Positions 11,747 to 26,799 of a DNA stretch of 64,000 bases are shown in pieces. The notes beneath the pieces are model-generated. The model worked only from the letters and a program-made list of their open reading frames with translations. It was not told where the DNA came from and searched no databases. Source of the stretch: Rapana venosa. Lineage: Eukaryota; Mollusca; Gastropoda; Neogastropoda; Muricidae. How positions within the stretch are numbered: the first letter of the stretch is position 1; every line of letters starts with the position of its first letter. The position numbers and the translations under genes were made by a program. Location of the stretch: assembly GCA_028751875.1 (NCBI GenBank), contig CM054151.1, positions 41,324,148 to 41,388,147 on the forward strand. Direction: 5' to 3'.

Positions 11747-14700
11747 GGAGAGAGAGGGGGAGGTATTCTGAGGACTGCCTGCTACAATAATGTATCTGAT
11801 CTTTTTATTTTTTCCTAACATTTTGTAACATGTGCTTCTTGCAATCTATCCTCATATCCCTGTCTCTGCCACTTCTTTAGGGACTAAAAAATGCTACTAA
11901 AAAAAACAAACAAGAAAGAAAAAGACAAGGGAAGAAGTATGAAGTCTCATAAGGCAAATTTTACAACCAAAATGTAGGAAAGAGTGGTCCCACAACACTT
12001 TTACACATAAAAAAACAAAGATGTTGAAGGACTCACAATGCATATTCACTTAAAAGACAGAAAGGAAGAAAAAGGATGTTGGAAGCAACAGAAGAGGCCT
12101 CACAATGCATATCCTGGATTCCATGTTGGCGTTGAGGCAGACGTTGGTGAACAGAGTCTTGTCAGGAGTGTAGTAAAACGTCACATCATCCAGCTGTAGG
12201 ATTGGGGGAGACAGCTTCTCCACTTCTGGGAACCTGCACACAGCACACACACACACAAACGTATACATACAAATACTTTACTGTCTCAAGGAGGAGAGAT
12301 AAGTGTGGGTCACAAGACTCATGACAATAGCACATATACAAAAATTGGCACATATGCACATGCAAGAACTCTTCTAAACTGCTTTTCTCTATAGCTCAAG
12401 AGTTAATGGGAAAAAACCATTGTGAATTGCTGCTGAACATCTGTCCAAATAAAAAGTGAAATAAATAGCAAGTGCCTTTGCATAACACACAAACACACAG
12501 ACAGGCGTGAAAGAAACATGTGCCTGTGACTGCTGTGATCAAACTATATATATACATACACACTAGATGATAACTTTGCTGTAGGTTTTATGAAAAAAAA
12601 AGTGAGGCAGAGTCACTAAAAAGAATTAAAACTCCACAAAACTGTTTATGGTTATTACTCTTGGTTCAGAGTTATTCAAATAACAACGACAACAAAACAA
12701 CTTACTTCAGCACCACTTCTGTCTCTTTTTCTACTGGCTTCAGTTCTGGCCTGAAACACACATATGAAAACTTAACACATCCAAAAAAACACATATAAAA
12801 TCTTTTCATATAACTGCAATTCTTTTCAAACTAGTGTTTTGTGTAACACAAACTGTCAACAAATGATTATGACATAATTTTACCTTTTAATATGTAATGG
12901 CAATGAATACAGCCATATCATATACAGATCAGGCACAGATGCCAAGAGAATTGTGAAGAGAGAAGTCATTTTCATTCTTAAAAACATCATGAATCTAAAA
13001 AAACAAAACAAAACCGTACCTTTTTCATTAGATACAATCTGGGTACCTAAAAGAGGAACTGATGCATAGGAGGCAAAGGGGAGATAGAAATAAACAAAAT
13101 TATTTTTTTGGTTCCTAGGCTACAGCTCTGAAGTTCATCAATGGTGAGATTTTTGCATATGTGATTGGTTATGCCCACCATAAAGGTAACCACATTCCGA
13201 CTTAACAAAATGATCAACCTACACAGTTTCTTTTTACATATGACAATATGATTTGGCTACCATTCGCATATTTCTTAACAATCAATCTAAATTTGGAAAA
13301 TAAATTTAATTTGAAAAAAGAACAACTTAAAAAAGTGCTAAAGGTAACATAAATAGCCCTACCCCCCAAATTGAAGAGTTAATACTGCTAGCCATCTAAT
13401 ACTTTTTTCCATCCACTCTTTGGCTAGAGCTCCAAGGTTAGCAAAGTGTGAGATTTTGCGCATGCAACTGTTTTTGCCCACCATTAAAGCAGACGCATTC
13501 TAACTTCAGGGATCAATAGTTTCAAATAAACATGAAACATAAACTCATGTCGACTGAAACTGCATCCCTAATCATGCTAGTATAAACTGCTCCTGACATG
13601 AGCATAAGCATACATGAACACATAGCTGACAAACTTTTGCAAGCTACAGCTTTTTAATGCTGTTATCATTCTTTTTTTTATCTCTAGTCCTATCTCTCCA
13701 AATTCCTTTAGCCTGATTTTCATTCCCTCTAAATTTTAACCAGTTTTCACTCACAATCTTTCCAGCAGTTTCAGTTTGCTCTGCACTTGGGAAGCTCTGT
13801 TGGCATTATACCTGAATCTGTCAATGAACACCTGCAACATATTCAACACATTTATGTATGTAACTATTAGGTGTAATTAGTGGGAAACCTAAAGACCATC
13901 ACATTTCTGAAACTGTAAACTTTTTTTCTTCTTTTTTATAAGATTCAGTGATATTGAAATGGTTTCTGTATATATTGTATAATTTATGTTTAAGGGATTG
14001 TCTCTATGCATGACCATGTGTATGTATGTGCATGCATGCAGGCTGTGAGCTATATATGTTTGTGTCATCCGTACAGCTGTATATGTTTGTGTCATCTGTA
14101 TATGTTTGTGTCATCCACACCACATACATAGCTGGTTTACTCTTCTCTGAAAGGTGGAGGATTCATTCAGATGCTTACTCTCAAAGCCATTCATGACAGC
14201 TTCCCATCAGATGCTCACCTGTATATGATCCCTGTACTGTTTCTGGGCCTCGTACTCTTTCATCTGGTTCTTCAGCTTCTCCTCCCTGGTTTTGTGGAAG
14301 ACTTCGTAGTTGCCGCGGTACGTGTCCAGTCGCATTGTGTGGAGGTGTAAGATGTCTGTCGCCACAGAGTTCAGGAACTGTCGGTCGTGGGATACCACCA
14401 GGATTGTCTTGGGCCAGTCCTGAGCAAAGATATAATATATGGGTACACGTGTCTTGCCATACACTTTATGGTTTGGATCTGTGCTGAACACAGAAATATA
14501 GCCTTATACAACCCTGACCACAGAAATGATAAGGCTGTTCATGTGTCAACAGATTAATATCTTAGCCAGTTCTGAATATAAAAATGATGTGATATACATG
14601 TCTGTCAATATATTAATGTAATTTTCTCCTTATTCTTTTTTTTTTTCATTCCTTGGCTAGCGCTCAAGGGTTCACCACTGGTGAGATTTTGTGTATGAAA

Positions 14701-17700
14701 AAGTTTTTGCCCACCACCAGGGTAGCCACATTCTGACTTCAGGGACATCTTAATGTCTGAGGTAGACCTGAACACCGAAGTAAAACGTAGATACATGTTT
14801 ATTGACACAATGTTCTGGGTCTGTCATGGACTTAGAAATACTGCGGCAAAGTGGGGTTTTTTTGGTTTTTTTTCTCTCCTTTTTTTTACCAAAGTGTTTT
14901 CTAAACAAAATAAAGATTATCTAATAGTAGTAAGGGTTAAACAAGATTATTTCTGTTGTTTTTTTTGTTAAACGTGATATAATATCTGTTGCTTCTCAAT
15001 TTTTCTTTTCTAGCATTGGTTTTTGTAGCCAAGATTGTGATAGTATTTTTTTCTTTAAAAAAATTCTTCAGAATGAATTTTACCTTCTATGATACTGCAG
15101 GAGAGGCTGCAAATTTGAGGATGTGTATGTACATGTGAGTATAAACATGCCATGTGTATGACCATACATATAGATTATTTTAAACTGGTAGACACTACAT
15201 AAACCCATATAGATACGCATACTTCTATGTAATTATACATGAATAATCATCATCCTACCTGTAAGTAGTTCTCCAACCATATAATGGCCTTCATGTCCAA
15301 CATGTTCGTGGGCTCTGTCAAACAAAAGCAAACCGTTAGAAGATGAGGAATAGTAAGATCATGTTGCTGTCAAATGTTTGTTGCACACACGGACATACCA
15401 ACACATGGATGCACATGCAAACGCATGTGCTCAGCCATAATCATGAATGCATACAAACATTTGTGCATGCATGCATACACACACACACATACACACACAC
15501 ACATACACACTGTCTCTCTCTCTCTCTCTCACACACATTATCAAATATCACTTTAATTGAAAAGTCGTTTAACTGTGAAGAAGAAGGAAAAGGAGAAGAA
15601 GAAGACACCCCCCCCCATATACACACCCAGGGAGACACACACACAGAGGGACACAAACACACAGAGAAGTGCACAAATACAATGTGTGTGCACATGCATG
15701 GACATGCACACACATAATAAAGAAACCAGAGGATCAGCAGAAAAGGTAAGAAAAAAAGAAAGAGACAGTAGTGATGTGTGGGTGCAACCATGTCTGACTT
15801 GATGCATTTTCAGTTTACATGAAAAGTCCCGATCTGGTTGACGTAAGTTAAGCTCTTAGCAATATTACTGGGAAAAGAAAAAAAAACGCAACTGAAAAAT
15901 AAAACAAGAGATTGGTACTTACCATCCAGTAACAGCAGGTCTGGCCTGTTGCAATGAAAACAAAGATCTTTGTATTAGCGGCTTATTGGAAAACACAATC
16001 AGTACTTGAAATGAAAACAAAGATCTTTGTATTAGCTGCTTAGAGAAAACTACAGACTCTTAATGTTAATATTGCACAAACTCATTATCTGAAAATGTAA
16101 TAAAATTTGCACATAATTTCAAATCAGCCCTAACAAGCACACACATTTACAAAGACCCTAAAGTCACCTACAGCTTTCTATACATATAAAAGGGCAGCAG
16201 CAGACAGTCAATGAGTTCCTGATTTCCACACAGTCTGAACCTTGCAGAATGTAACACAGTTTAGCAGCGACTAAAACACTTGCTTGAAGGGAGCTTCTTC
16301 TCTAAAGGCATTCTGCTGCCCAGCTTTATATATAGTTTCTTCTCACATCAGTAATGAGCTTTTCATACACTGAGTTTTCATACACTGAGGAAAACACTGA
16401 GTTGTACAAAAACACACTTCCACTTCAGACGGCTCCTTACCTTAAGAACAGAGCTCGAGCAAGAGCCAGTCTCATTCGCCATCCTCCTGAAAATTCTCTG
16501 AAAACAATCACCACCAAGACCTTTAACATGTGTTCACCATGCTAAGAACAAGAACAACAAAAAAGGAAGGGAAAATGACACGCAATAAAGAAATGTCAGA
16601 AATTGTTACCATATATCAGTAATACTTTCAAAAACAAATTGAGTCAAATCACAAAACATGATTAAATCATTAAAATCAAAAACAATTAATCAAAAACAAA
16701 CAAAACAACAACTAGAAAAAAGAAAAATTTAAAACAAAATCTTCCTGATACAAATATCAATGAATCTTTCAGATTCAAGTATCAAAGAGTCCATTAGAAC
16801 GTAGTAAATAAAATCTCTTTCATAAACTGTTTTCTAGCATAGATCATTGTGAAAAAAAAGTTGACTTTGCTTTCATTTAAAATTGTTTTCATGCAATTGT
16901 AGTTTTTCTACACAAAAGCATAGTCTTCAAATGCTACTCCAAAATCAACCTATCAAGACAAACACACATATTAAAAACACCCAAAGCACCTATATTTACA
17001 CTGCTTAAACAAACCCCCCAACCCAAAATAAAACCTAGTAAAAAGTTTTCATACTCTCATATTTTTACTAAAATCAAGAAAGGGAGCAGTAAAGTGCTTG
17101 ATGAATATAAACATTTTCAGCAATGTAAATTGATGGTCTCTTTGAAGTTTGTGCCTTTCTGTTCTTTAGTTAAGTGTCTCACACACATTCACACACACAC
17201 ATGTGCACGTGCACACACACCACACACACAATTGTGTACAAGGGTATGTGCACCTACCCGCACACGCTTATCTTGCTCCCCCTGCTCACACACACACAAT
17301 CTCTTTCTCCCACAGCGTGTAAGCGCACGCATACATGCACACAAGCATGCACACACACACACCACCTCACATACAGAAAAAGCTCGTCAGTGACTCACTT
17401 GGTAGGTCTGGCCTGGTCTTTAGAGCTGAAGCCCAAACCATTGAGGATCTGTGCAGCTCTGGAAGGGGCTTTAGCCGATTCTATGGCCTCTAACTCCTGA
17501 TACACTCTCTGCAGCTCTGCCGAGTTGTTTTCATCCTGGCTGATCACACAGAAAATTTCTTATTTAATATGGGTGCAGGTTATAGATGTACAGACATGTA
17601 CACATCTACCGGGTTGTATATGTGCGTGTATGCAGACAGTACACCCACATGTGCACACCTTGCGTACACACACACATACAAACATACACATACATACACA

Positions 17701-20700
17701 CACAGTTGTTTTTTTAACCCTAGTAGCGCGGTTCCCAGAATATTCCGGGATGACGTGGGTGATCATAGTTGAAAGCTTACTTTCGCTTTCAAAGGTCAGC
17801 CAATGAATGTTAAGGCCGTTGTAGGCCCGCAGAAAGGGGTGAAGGTCGTTTGACACACACACAAGCAACGAAGAATCTGATTGGTTAAGAGTGTATTTTA
17901 AATTTTTTTCGGACCAGCCGAGATCGTCTTCAACAACAATGGCGGCCAGTGTTTGCACTAGAATTTCTTCAAGCGTTTTTCGAGCTTTTTTACAATATTG
18001 ACAGCGAGGAGGAGTTTTAGATGCTGGATTTGGTTGAAATAAACAATGAGAGAGACGATGAGGTAAGGATTGTGGAATATTTTTGAAAAACTTGGTAAAA
18101 ACCGATCGCGATTGGACTGAATCGAGCGGTGCTAGTTTTGCTGGATGGACTTCTTCGCTACTCGGCGATTTCAACGTCACAGATTGTTTTACTTTATTTT
18201 GACGCAACGAGGCTTCGAAATAACTGTTGTTGAGTCAAATCGCTATGCTGCTGAATACTTTGCATCACATGAAATCAAGCGATCTTTGTATTTTCGTCAT
18301 AGAAAGCCACCACTTCGCACATTCCGCCATGACGGTCACGATGGCGTCGATCCTTTCGCTGAACTTTTCCGAGTATTTGGTGACCGATAAAGCGATACAA
18401 ACTCCTTATTTTTTGAAAACTAGTGTCAAGAAATAGTGTTTACCTAATCATGACATTTATGCACCGCAAGAACTTTGCTTATCGTGTTAAAATCGATCCG
18501 GGGCCCTGACAATGGAACAGTGATCAGTAGTGCGCACACGATTTTTTTTTTCTGGATTTTTTTTACATCATCATAATCACTACACACTATTATAAAATTA
18601 CACTCATTTAAAAGCATATTATCTGTTCTTTCCAGTGATATATAGCTTAACACATTTAATTCAGTTTTATATATCAATATCAAGGGTTGTTTGAGCCCAC
18701 CCTGCTCCAAAACAATGCTAGCCAATGTTAATTCAGCCAATAGAAGTGAGGCTTGTTGCTGCATATTCAGCGCTACTAGGGTTAACACTGCAACATCTTT
18801 GCTTCATACAGCACTGTCAATACAGTACATCTTTACTTTATACCACAACTTTTCCCCTGCACATTGTTAAAACCTGCAAAATCATTCACACAGATTTATC
18901 CTTATGGTTATGAGTGTGCAATACTGCAAGCATACATATAGGTCAAACGCACACATCTGCAAAAAAAAATATAATCCTATTGATAATGAATGCCTTGAAA
19001 GCATACACAAAAATGTCAAATGCTTACACACACACACATGTACACATACACACAAGTATACACATACAAACATATGTGCACACATACACGCACATCAACC
19101 CTGATGACACAAGAGCTTACTGATCTGTGGCAGAGTTGATTTTCTGGTTCAATTCTCGTTCTTGTTTCAAGAGGCCCTCGCGTTTTTCGTCACACTCCAG
19201 CACACTCTGCAAGGCTGGTGTCTCATCCCCTGTCACCTCCTGCTCCACGTGCAACACGCTGATGTGGGATGGAATTTTCAGGCTGCCACTGTCAACATTC
19301 ACAGTGCATTTAGACATGATAGATCACAGCTGTCAGTTTCCCCCACTCTCATCTGCTATCCATCCCAGCCCAGCTGGGGCCAGCCAGTGCATATTATGGC
19401 AGGAACTGACCACACTTGGACTAAGGAAAAGGAAGGGGCACACTAAATGTAGCACTCTTGACTGAGTCATGTTGGATTTGAATACTGTGACATAGCTACC
19501 AACCATTCGGAATCCCCAAACAGAATTTTGGTGGTGGTGGTGGTGGTGGGGTTCCCTGTCAAATATATCAGCAGAATGCACTTAAATTTGTCGTTGCTTT
19601 CAGGCTGCCACAGTCAAAACTAATGGCAAAGTACAATGTCTTACATGAACTGTTTCATTTCAAACTGAGTCAGTTAAGCACATTCTGTGCGATGCTCTTT
19701 TGTCCTTCAAGTACACAAATGTTCTCTTCTTATAAACACATAAGTGTACATATTTATATACCTGACTGCCTGAACAAAAAGACCTACACATTCTATCCCT
19801 CAGTATCTAAGTTAACATCAACTTCCATTCTTTACTTTCAGTCTGAATGAAAACAGCTCCTCTCTGACATGGCTTTTGTCTAGAATGTTTCTGAACACAA
19901 ACCTAACATACATACACAATCAGTCATAAATGGAGAGTTGTATAGTGAAACTCTCTGGTTTCCTATAGTCTTCTCTGAATGTAAGCCTGAAAGTGTTATG
20001 CTGCACAACTGTTACTCACACAGCGCGCAAATCCAGCATAACTCAGTCAAGGGCCCAGGGCCCAGTACTAAAGTTAGCACACCCCTTCCTTTTACCAAGT
20101 CATCAAAGTGTGGTCAGTTCCTGCTATAGTTAGCACAGGCTGGGCTGCAATGGAATGGAATGGGCAGCAGCTGAGAGTATCTGAAAGTGGGGTGATATAA
20201 GTATTTTGAATGGAATGGACTGACTTGGCTATATCAAACCGTTGCAATCTACAACAAGTACTGATTATGTGTGTGGAAGTTCCATGGTCTAGTCTAATAG
20301 CAAAAGTAGCATGTTCATCATAGCTTGCTTCAGTTTACTAAGACATAAGATATACAATGTTTTAAAAAAAATTTCAGTCGATTTGATTTCAGAGAATAAC
20401 TCCATGGATAACTGTAAACACACACACACACACACATGTATGCGTGTGTGGACATGCGCAAGCATACACACACAGAGTAGTAGCATGCATACATGCGTGT
20501 ACACACACACCAGTCAAACCCACAAACATACAGAAGCAGCAAAGCAAACTCAGAGTGAACTACTTCTTTACCTGGAAATCAGTTTGAGCAGAGTTGTCTT
20601 TCCCAGCCCATTGCGGCCAATCAACCCGTAACGTCGACCACCCACCAGATGGATACTGGCCCCTTGCAGTAATGTTCTGTCATATACAAACAACAGACTT

Positions 20701-22933
20701 GTTCATTACCCTTATGTAGCACATAAACAGTGAAAAAGCCCTGTAAAGACATTAATAAACGACAACTCATCCACTTAAAAAAACCCAACAAAAACCCTCC
20801 TCATATAGCATATCAATCATGAATTCGGACTTAATTTTTTAAAGAAAAATACAAATTTTAGAGATATTGTACATGATTTGCTGTGTCATTTACACACACA
20901 ATGTACAGGCTGATTTAAAATTGTAGGATTTGAGTAAGGAAAGACAACTTTTGTATGTTGCTTCCCTTGGCTATTCTTTTCCCTTGCATTTTTGCTGAAC
21001 ACTGTAAAAAGGGTCTTTTTAAAAAAAGATATGTCATCACAATGTCTAATAGAACACATGAATAAATTGGCTCCATTTCCTTTTACAAGAAAAGCGATAT
21101 GAAAGCAACTTCATTTTTCTTTGTATAGATAGAATACCTTATTTTGTCTGAGTTGATTTGCTTACTTCTTCTTTTACTATCTTTTTCTAGTTAATTCTCT
21201 ATTTTGAGTATATCTATTCATGCATATTTTACATGTTGTTTTTGCCTTGAGAAAATGTAAAAGGATATAAAAATATTACCAACTAAACTAAAGAAATTTC
21301 AATTAAGATTTTGACAGTTGTCTGAAATCATACACCATCAATAAACAGCAGCACAACTGTGCCAAATCAAATAAAACTTTTTAAAAATCAAACTAGCCAC
21401 AGCAGTTAATCGCAATAAACGAGTCATTTCAATAACTTCAATAAATCAGTTTCTTACTATAAAGGAAAAATTTTGATTATACATATATCTTGAAGTGTAA
21501 CAATTTTTTACATTCACTTTTCATCACAAAAAGACTGATGATAAACTTTAAAAAATGCAAGGAACAGTAAGAAGCTAAAAGAGACCCAAACAGAGATAAA
21601 GAAAACAAACTGAAATAAATTAAATCACACTGCTATCCAGAAACCTGCTTCCCACAGCATCACAATTTTCACAGTCATCATCATCATCATCATCATCTAT
21701 CTAATACCAGATTAACACGAAATCTTACCGTTCCCCAAACGCTATGTCAAAATCTTCAATCTTGATGTCTGTGGAGCGGCTGTTGCCTGAGGCGTCCATG
21801 CGTGCATCCCGTTTGTTGATCACCTGGGAGGCTGTGGCCAGCTGCTCCGTTCTGTTCACAATGCAATCAATCCTTTCATGCCTTGCTTACAAGAGAACAC
21901 CTAGCTTGTTTCATGTGTGTTTGTGTATGTTTGCTGAAGAGCAGATGGGGAAGAGGTTAGTTGAAGTGAGGTAAGATATTGTTACATAATGTACCTTTGT
22001 CTCCTTCACACTATGTTGCTTTTTTCATTCCTTTGTTATTGTTTTCTTCTTTTTTTTCTTCTATTGATGATTTTTTAAAGAAATTTTTTTTGGGGGGTGG
22101 GGGGTGGAGGATGTTTGATAAAAGAAAGTAAAAGCATTGCTTATTTGATGTACCACCTAGAAATAAAAATTTGATTTTGAATTCCATTTTTCCGACAAAT
22201 TTGCAATATTTCTAAACAAGAGACAGAAGGCAGGGCAAGTAGCCCTGATATTCAGGATCAACATTTTATGTTCTGTAATTCATGTGGGTACTAAAGGCAA
22301 GTAGATTTTATTTTCAAGATAAATTTTCATCATTCTTTATTTATTCCTTTGGTTCACAACCCAGCCAACCATTCACTGATCTAGAGTGCTATAACTGTTT
22401 TGGTCTCATACAATGAAATAATGATCAAAATACAAAATTAAGCCCATGTCAATGAATAACAGTGCAACCTATAATTTGCAAGAAACTGAGCTTGTCACCA
22501 ACAAAACATTTTGTTTTGCACTTCCTTTAACGCTGAAATATTACATCAAGGTTATGATTATACTGCAAAGGAATATTATGTAAAATTATGAATATGTGGG
22601 TGCATGACAACACAACACAAATGATAACAACAACAACAATGCATGGTACATACCCATTTTCCACTTTCTTTGGTACATCTGTCCGTTTCCCCTGCTTCTT
22701 CTGAATTTTGGCCTCTGCTTTTTCCAGCTTCTTCTGATCCACTGTCTGTTGAAGAAAGATAAACCCAGAGGACTTTACACACATACCTTTTTATTCCTCA
22801 GTTATCAGAGATTAAAGGATTCAATTTAAATGTCTACTTATTATGCCAAAAAAATAAAAAATGGGGGGAGGGAGGGAGGGTTGTCTCTCTCTCACTTACT
22901 TTCACTTCTTCACTCACCCATCCACCCACATGA

Positions 22934-22964
<31 letters not shown>

Positions 22965-24159
22965 ACACACATACACATATACACCGACTCCACTCTCCCC
23001 GAAAGTCCTTAGGATGAGACTATAAACCAAGGTCCTGTGTGCGAATGCACGCGGAACATCTTGTGCACACGTTAAAACCCATTATGCTTTTCAGAAGAGT
23101 AGGCCATTGTGTGCTGGTGGGAACGGATGACAAAATTTACAAAACTGCATACACATGGGGACTGGATGAAAAAAAGCACATAAGTGCTTATTCCATTATC
23201 CTTGAAATAAAAGAATAAAATAATAAAAAACAACAACCACCACACACACACAGTTAAGAATGCACAGCATGTTTTACTCATGATCCTTTCACTTTACACA
23301 GATGTTTTATTTTTCTACATCCCCCCCTCCCCCCAGTCTTTCATTTCTACTTATAGTTTACCAAACAGACCAGTAACAACCAACAACATATTCCCCCTGA
23401 TGCAACAACGATATCAATAAAAAAAATATATAAAAAATTTGACAGTACCAAAATCATATAAAAAGAAAACAGCAGACCCACCGAGGAAGGAGTTTTCTTC
23501 CGGACCCATATACTGTTGTCCTCTTCCACTTTGTTGTCGAGGCCTTCCGCCAGCGAAGACAGGACGACAGGGGCGTTCAGGACTTTCCTATCCCCGTTCA
23601 CTTCTGTCCTGCCATTCCGCTCACCAACATCCTCATCTCTGCAAACCAAACGCTCCATTATTGTCATCATGTCACAGCCTTTCCTTAGAATGACGGCTCA
23701 CTCTTGTTGCAGATTTGACTCGAATCACTTTCAAATGTAAAGAGCAGGGGGCAGGGGTGGGGGATGGGTGGGATAGCCAAGTAGTTAGATTGTAGAACTT
23801 GTGATCTGACGGCCCAGGGGTTAAGCCATCACTCAGGCACACGTTTGTGGGTTGTTGTTTTTTCCTCTTGAGTTAACATGAGTACAGGCTCCACTCCCCT
23901 GAAAGTCCTTCGCATGAGATCATATACTGAGGTCCCATGAGTGAACACACGCAGAATGTCTTGCACACATTTAAAAATCCTTCCACTTTTTGGAAAAGGC
24001 CAATGGATGCCAGGAGGACCAGATGACAACATTAAAAAAACACACACACACATACACACTTGGTTTTCTTTTCAGACACCATTCCTGAAGTTGAAACCAA
24101 CTGTGGGCAAGAACTGTCATTACATATATATATATATAAAAATATATATATATATATAT

Positions 24160-24204
<45 letters not shown>

Positions 24205-26635
24205 GTATGTTCTTTCGAGCCAGAAGGCCCATAGAGCCGGAGCTTATCCCGGTTTCTGTAGTGTTAAGCGAACTGATGGTTTTTCACCACCCCTGTGACA
24301 GGACGCTAGTCTGTCGCCAGATACTTCCCCAGCAGAGCTGGTACCCACTTGTACACCTGGGTGGAGTGAGGAAAATAGGAGTAAAGTGTCTTTCCCAAGG
24401 GCACAACACCGAGCCGAGCGGGGATCGAACCCGCGACCTCTGGATCACGAGTTGACCGCCTAAACCACTCGACCACGGTGCCTCCCTTATATATATATAT
24501 ATATATATATATGCAAAATCTCACCATTGGTGAACCTCTGAGCTTTAACCAAAGAATGAGATGAAGAAATGTAAAGAGAGCTCTATCTTTTATTGTGCTG
24601 GTCTATATATATATATATCTACAAATTTGTTTCTTCCTGAAGATATAATTTTACTGTATCAGAAGAGTGCATACTGGACACAAAATACTGTCTTTATTTA
24701 TTATTATCATTAATATACTATCATTTTCAATGAAATAACTCAAATTTCCAAGCTAAGGGGAATCAACTTCTCACTGGGTATTATTACTTTTTCAAGCTAG
24801 TGCAACTACCATGTTCTCTTTGCCTTTCTGTTTCTTGGCCATAACTGGTAGTGTACAGCTCTATACATGTGCATACTTAGGTTTTACCTTTAGAATTCTC
24901 TTGATTCTTCTCAATGATTTGAGTAATCTCATACATTAGAAAAAATGTATGAACAAGAAGAGAGAGAGAGATAGAGAGAGAAGACATGGGAAAACCCCCC
25001 CAACCCACTGCATACAGAGTTCTGCACAAGGGACAAAACATGCTACAAACACACTCAGGTCTGAGGAAACAGCCATATAAATTCCATATATTATTATTAT
25101 TATTATTATAAGTGGCAACAAATAGTACTTCATTTCATAAACTTAAAGACTGTGGAAGACAAAGGCAACACATGAGCATGTAATGCAAGCTGGAAAGACA
25201 TATACATATTTCACACAACCCTGCCACGTTGCTCTTATAAAACAACACTACAAACAATTTTTATCTGAACGAAAAGGTGGTAAGATGTATTTCATACAAC
25301 CATGCTCAAGACATCATATATGCCATCTTTCTAAAAAAAAAAAAAAAAAAAAAGAAACCTGAAAAAAGTGGACGAGACAGGTTACAGCATCATACTAAAC
25401 ACAGGACTTTACTATGTACATCTGAGTACTGGTAGCCCCCCCAAAGGAAAACAGAAATTATATAAAATCTGACCTCAATACTCTCCTGAATAGTGAATGC
25501 CAACAGACTTGTTACTTACCCATTCATGACATGGTAGAGGGTGTTGCAGATGTCCCTGATGTCTTCGTCAGACTTGCTGTCATCTGCTTGCTGCAGTAAC
25601 ATACCAATGGCCTCATACAAGTCCTCACCTGTGTCGAAGTCATCGGCACCATCCTCCAACATACCTGTCCATAGAAAATTATTTGTTTATGAGATCTACA
25701 TTATGTGATAAGAAGAGTGCAATGGCAAGCCACTGAGCAAACAAAGCTTTACTTAAACTAGGACTTCCAAAAATCAAGACATCATGAAAGATTTTGAAAA
25801 CTCAAAATACAATACATAGGTTATCTCCATGAAACTTGGGGAAGGTTATAATGCATATTACAGACATGTGCACCCTCACACTACTGATTTCAATATTTTT
25901 ATGATAATTTTCAGAATTTTCCACAAAGTTTCAATATATTCATGCCCAATATCTGGCAGTATGTGATACATTTTCAATGTAAAAAAAAAAAATTCTCTTC
26001 TATTCTTTTGTTGTTGTTTTGTTCATTTCTTTTTGATTCTTTGATTTTGAACTCTCAAGTTCACAAGTTTAAAACTCAAATTCACAAGTTCATAAACTTG
26101 TTTTTGATTCTTTGAATTCTCAAGTTGTATAACTCTTAAGAAGTCAAGCTTACAAGTTCATAAACCTTTTGTTCTTCCCCACCAAGAAATTAATCTTAAT
26201 AACTAAATAAACAAAAATAGTTTCATAGGTCATGGTTCAGAGCATTTTTTTAAGCTTTCAAAAAAAAGATTCTATATAATAGAGGTGTGTATGTTTGTGT
26301 GTTTAACTCTAGTCTCAAATAGAGAACTGACACTATCAGTATCAACTTCCTGTTCATAGAAGGATTTGGCCAAAATGAGCTGAAATGGGGAGATATGTTT
26401 AAAGTGTAATATCTCATAGTACTCTACAACAGATCTGCATGAAATGTTGGCAAATGATTGCTACGTATGTTGCAATTTTTTTTTTTACATGCTTGTATCA
26501 TGTGTCAAAGTTAATGAAAAGTGGGGCATGATGGTACTGCATTTTTGTGTGGTTCATGAGTATGATGTTACTCACTTTACTGTGTTTTCGTGTGGTATAT
26601 GAGACTAAGACTAAGAGTTATGAGAGACACACACA

Positions 26636-26667
<32 letters not shown>

Positions 26668-26736
26668 GAGTTAGACTAAGAGAAAAGTGAAAAAGGAGTG
26701 GGGGGTTGAGAGTTTGAGTGTGTTCGAGAGAGAGAC

Positions 26737-26799
<63 letters not shown>

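Noticed and set aside
12030..12050. Second copy of the ABCF3 exon 15 donor region (CTCACAATGCATAT)
   Set aside because: A 14-bp match 70 bp inside the intron, without the exon sequence. It could be a cryptic donor, but nothing else supports use.
17560..18207. 215-codon minus-strand open frame
   Set aside because: It crosses the end of the piggyBac-like element into a CA microsatellite; the transposase-like remnants are on the other strand.
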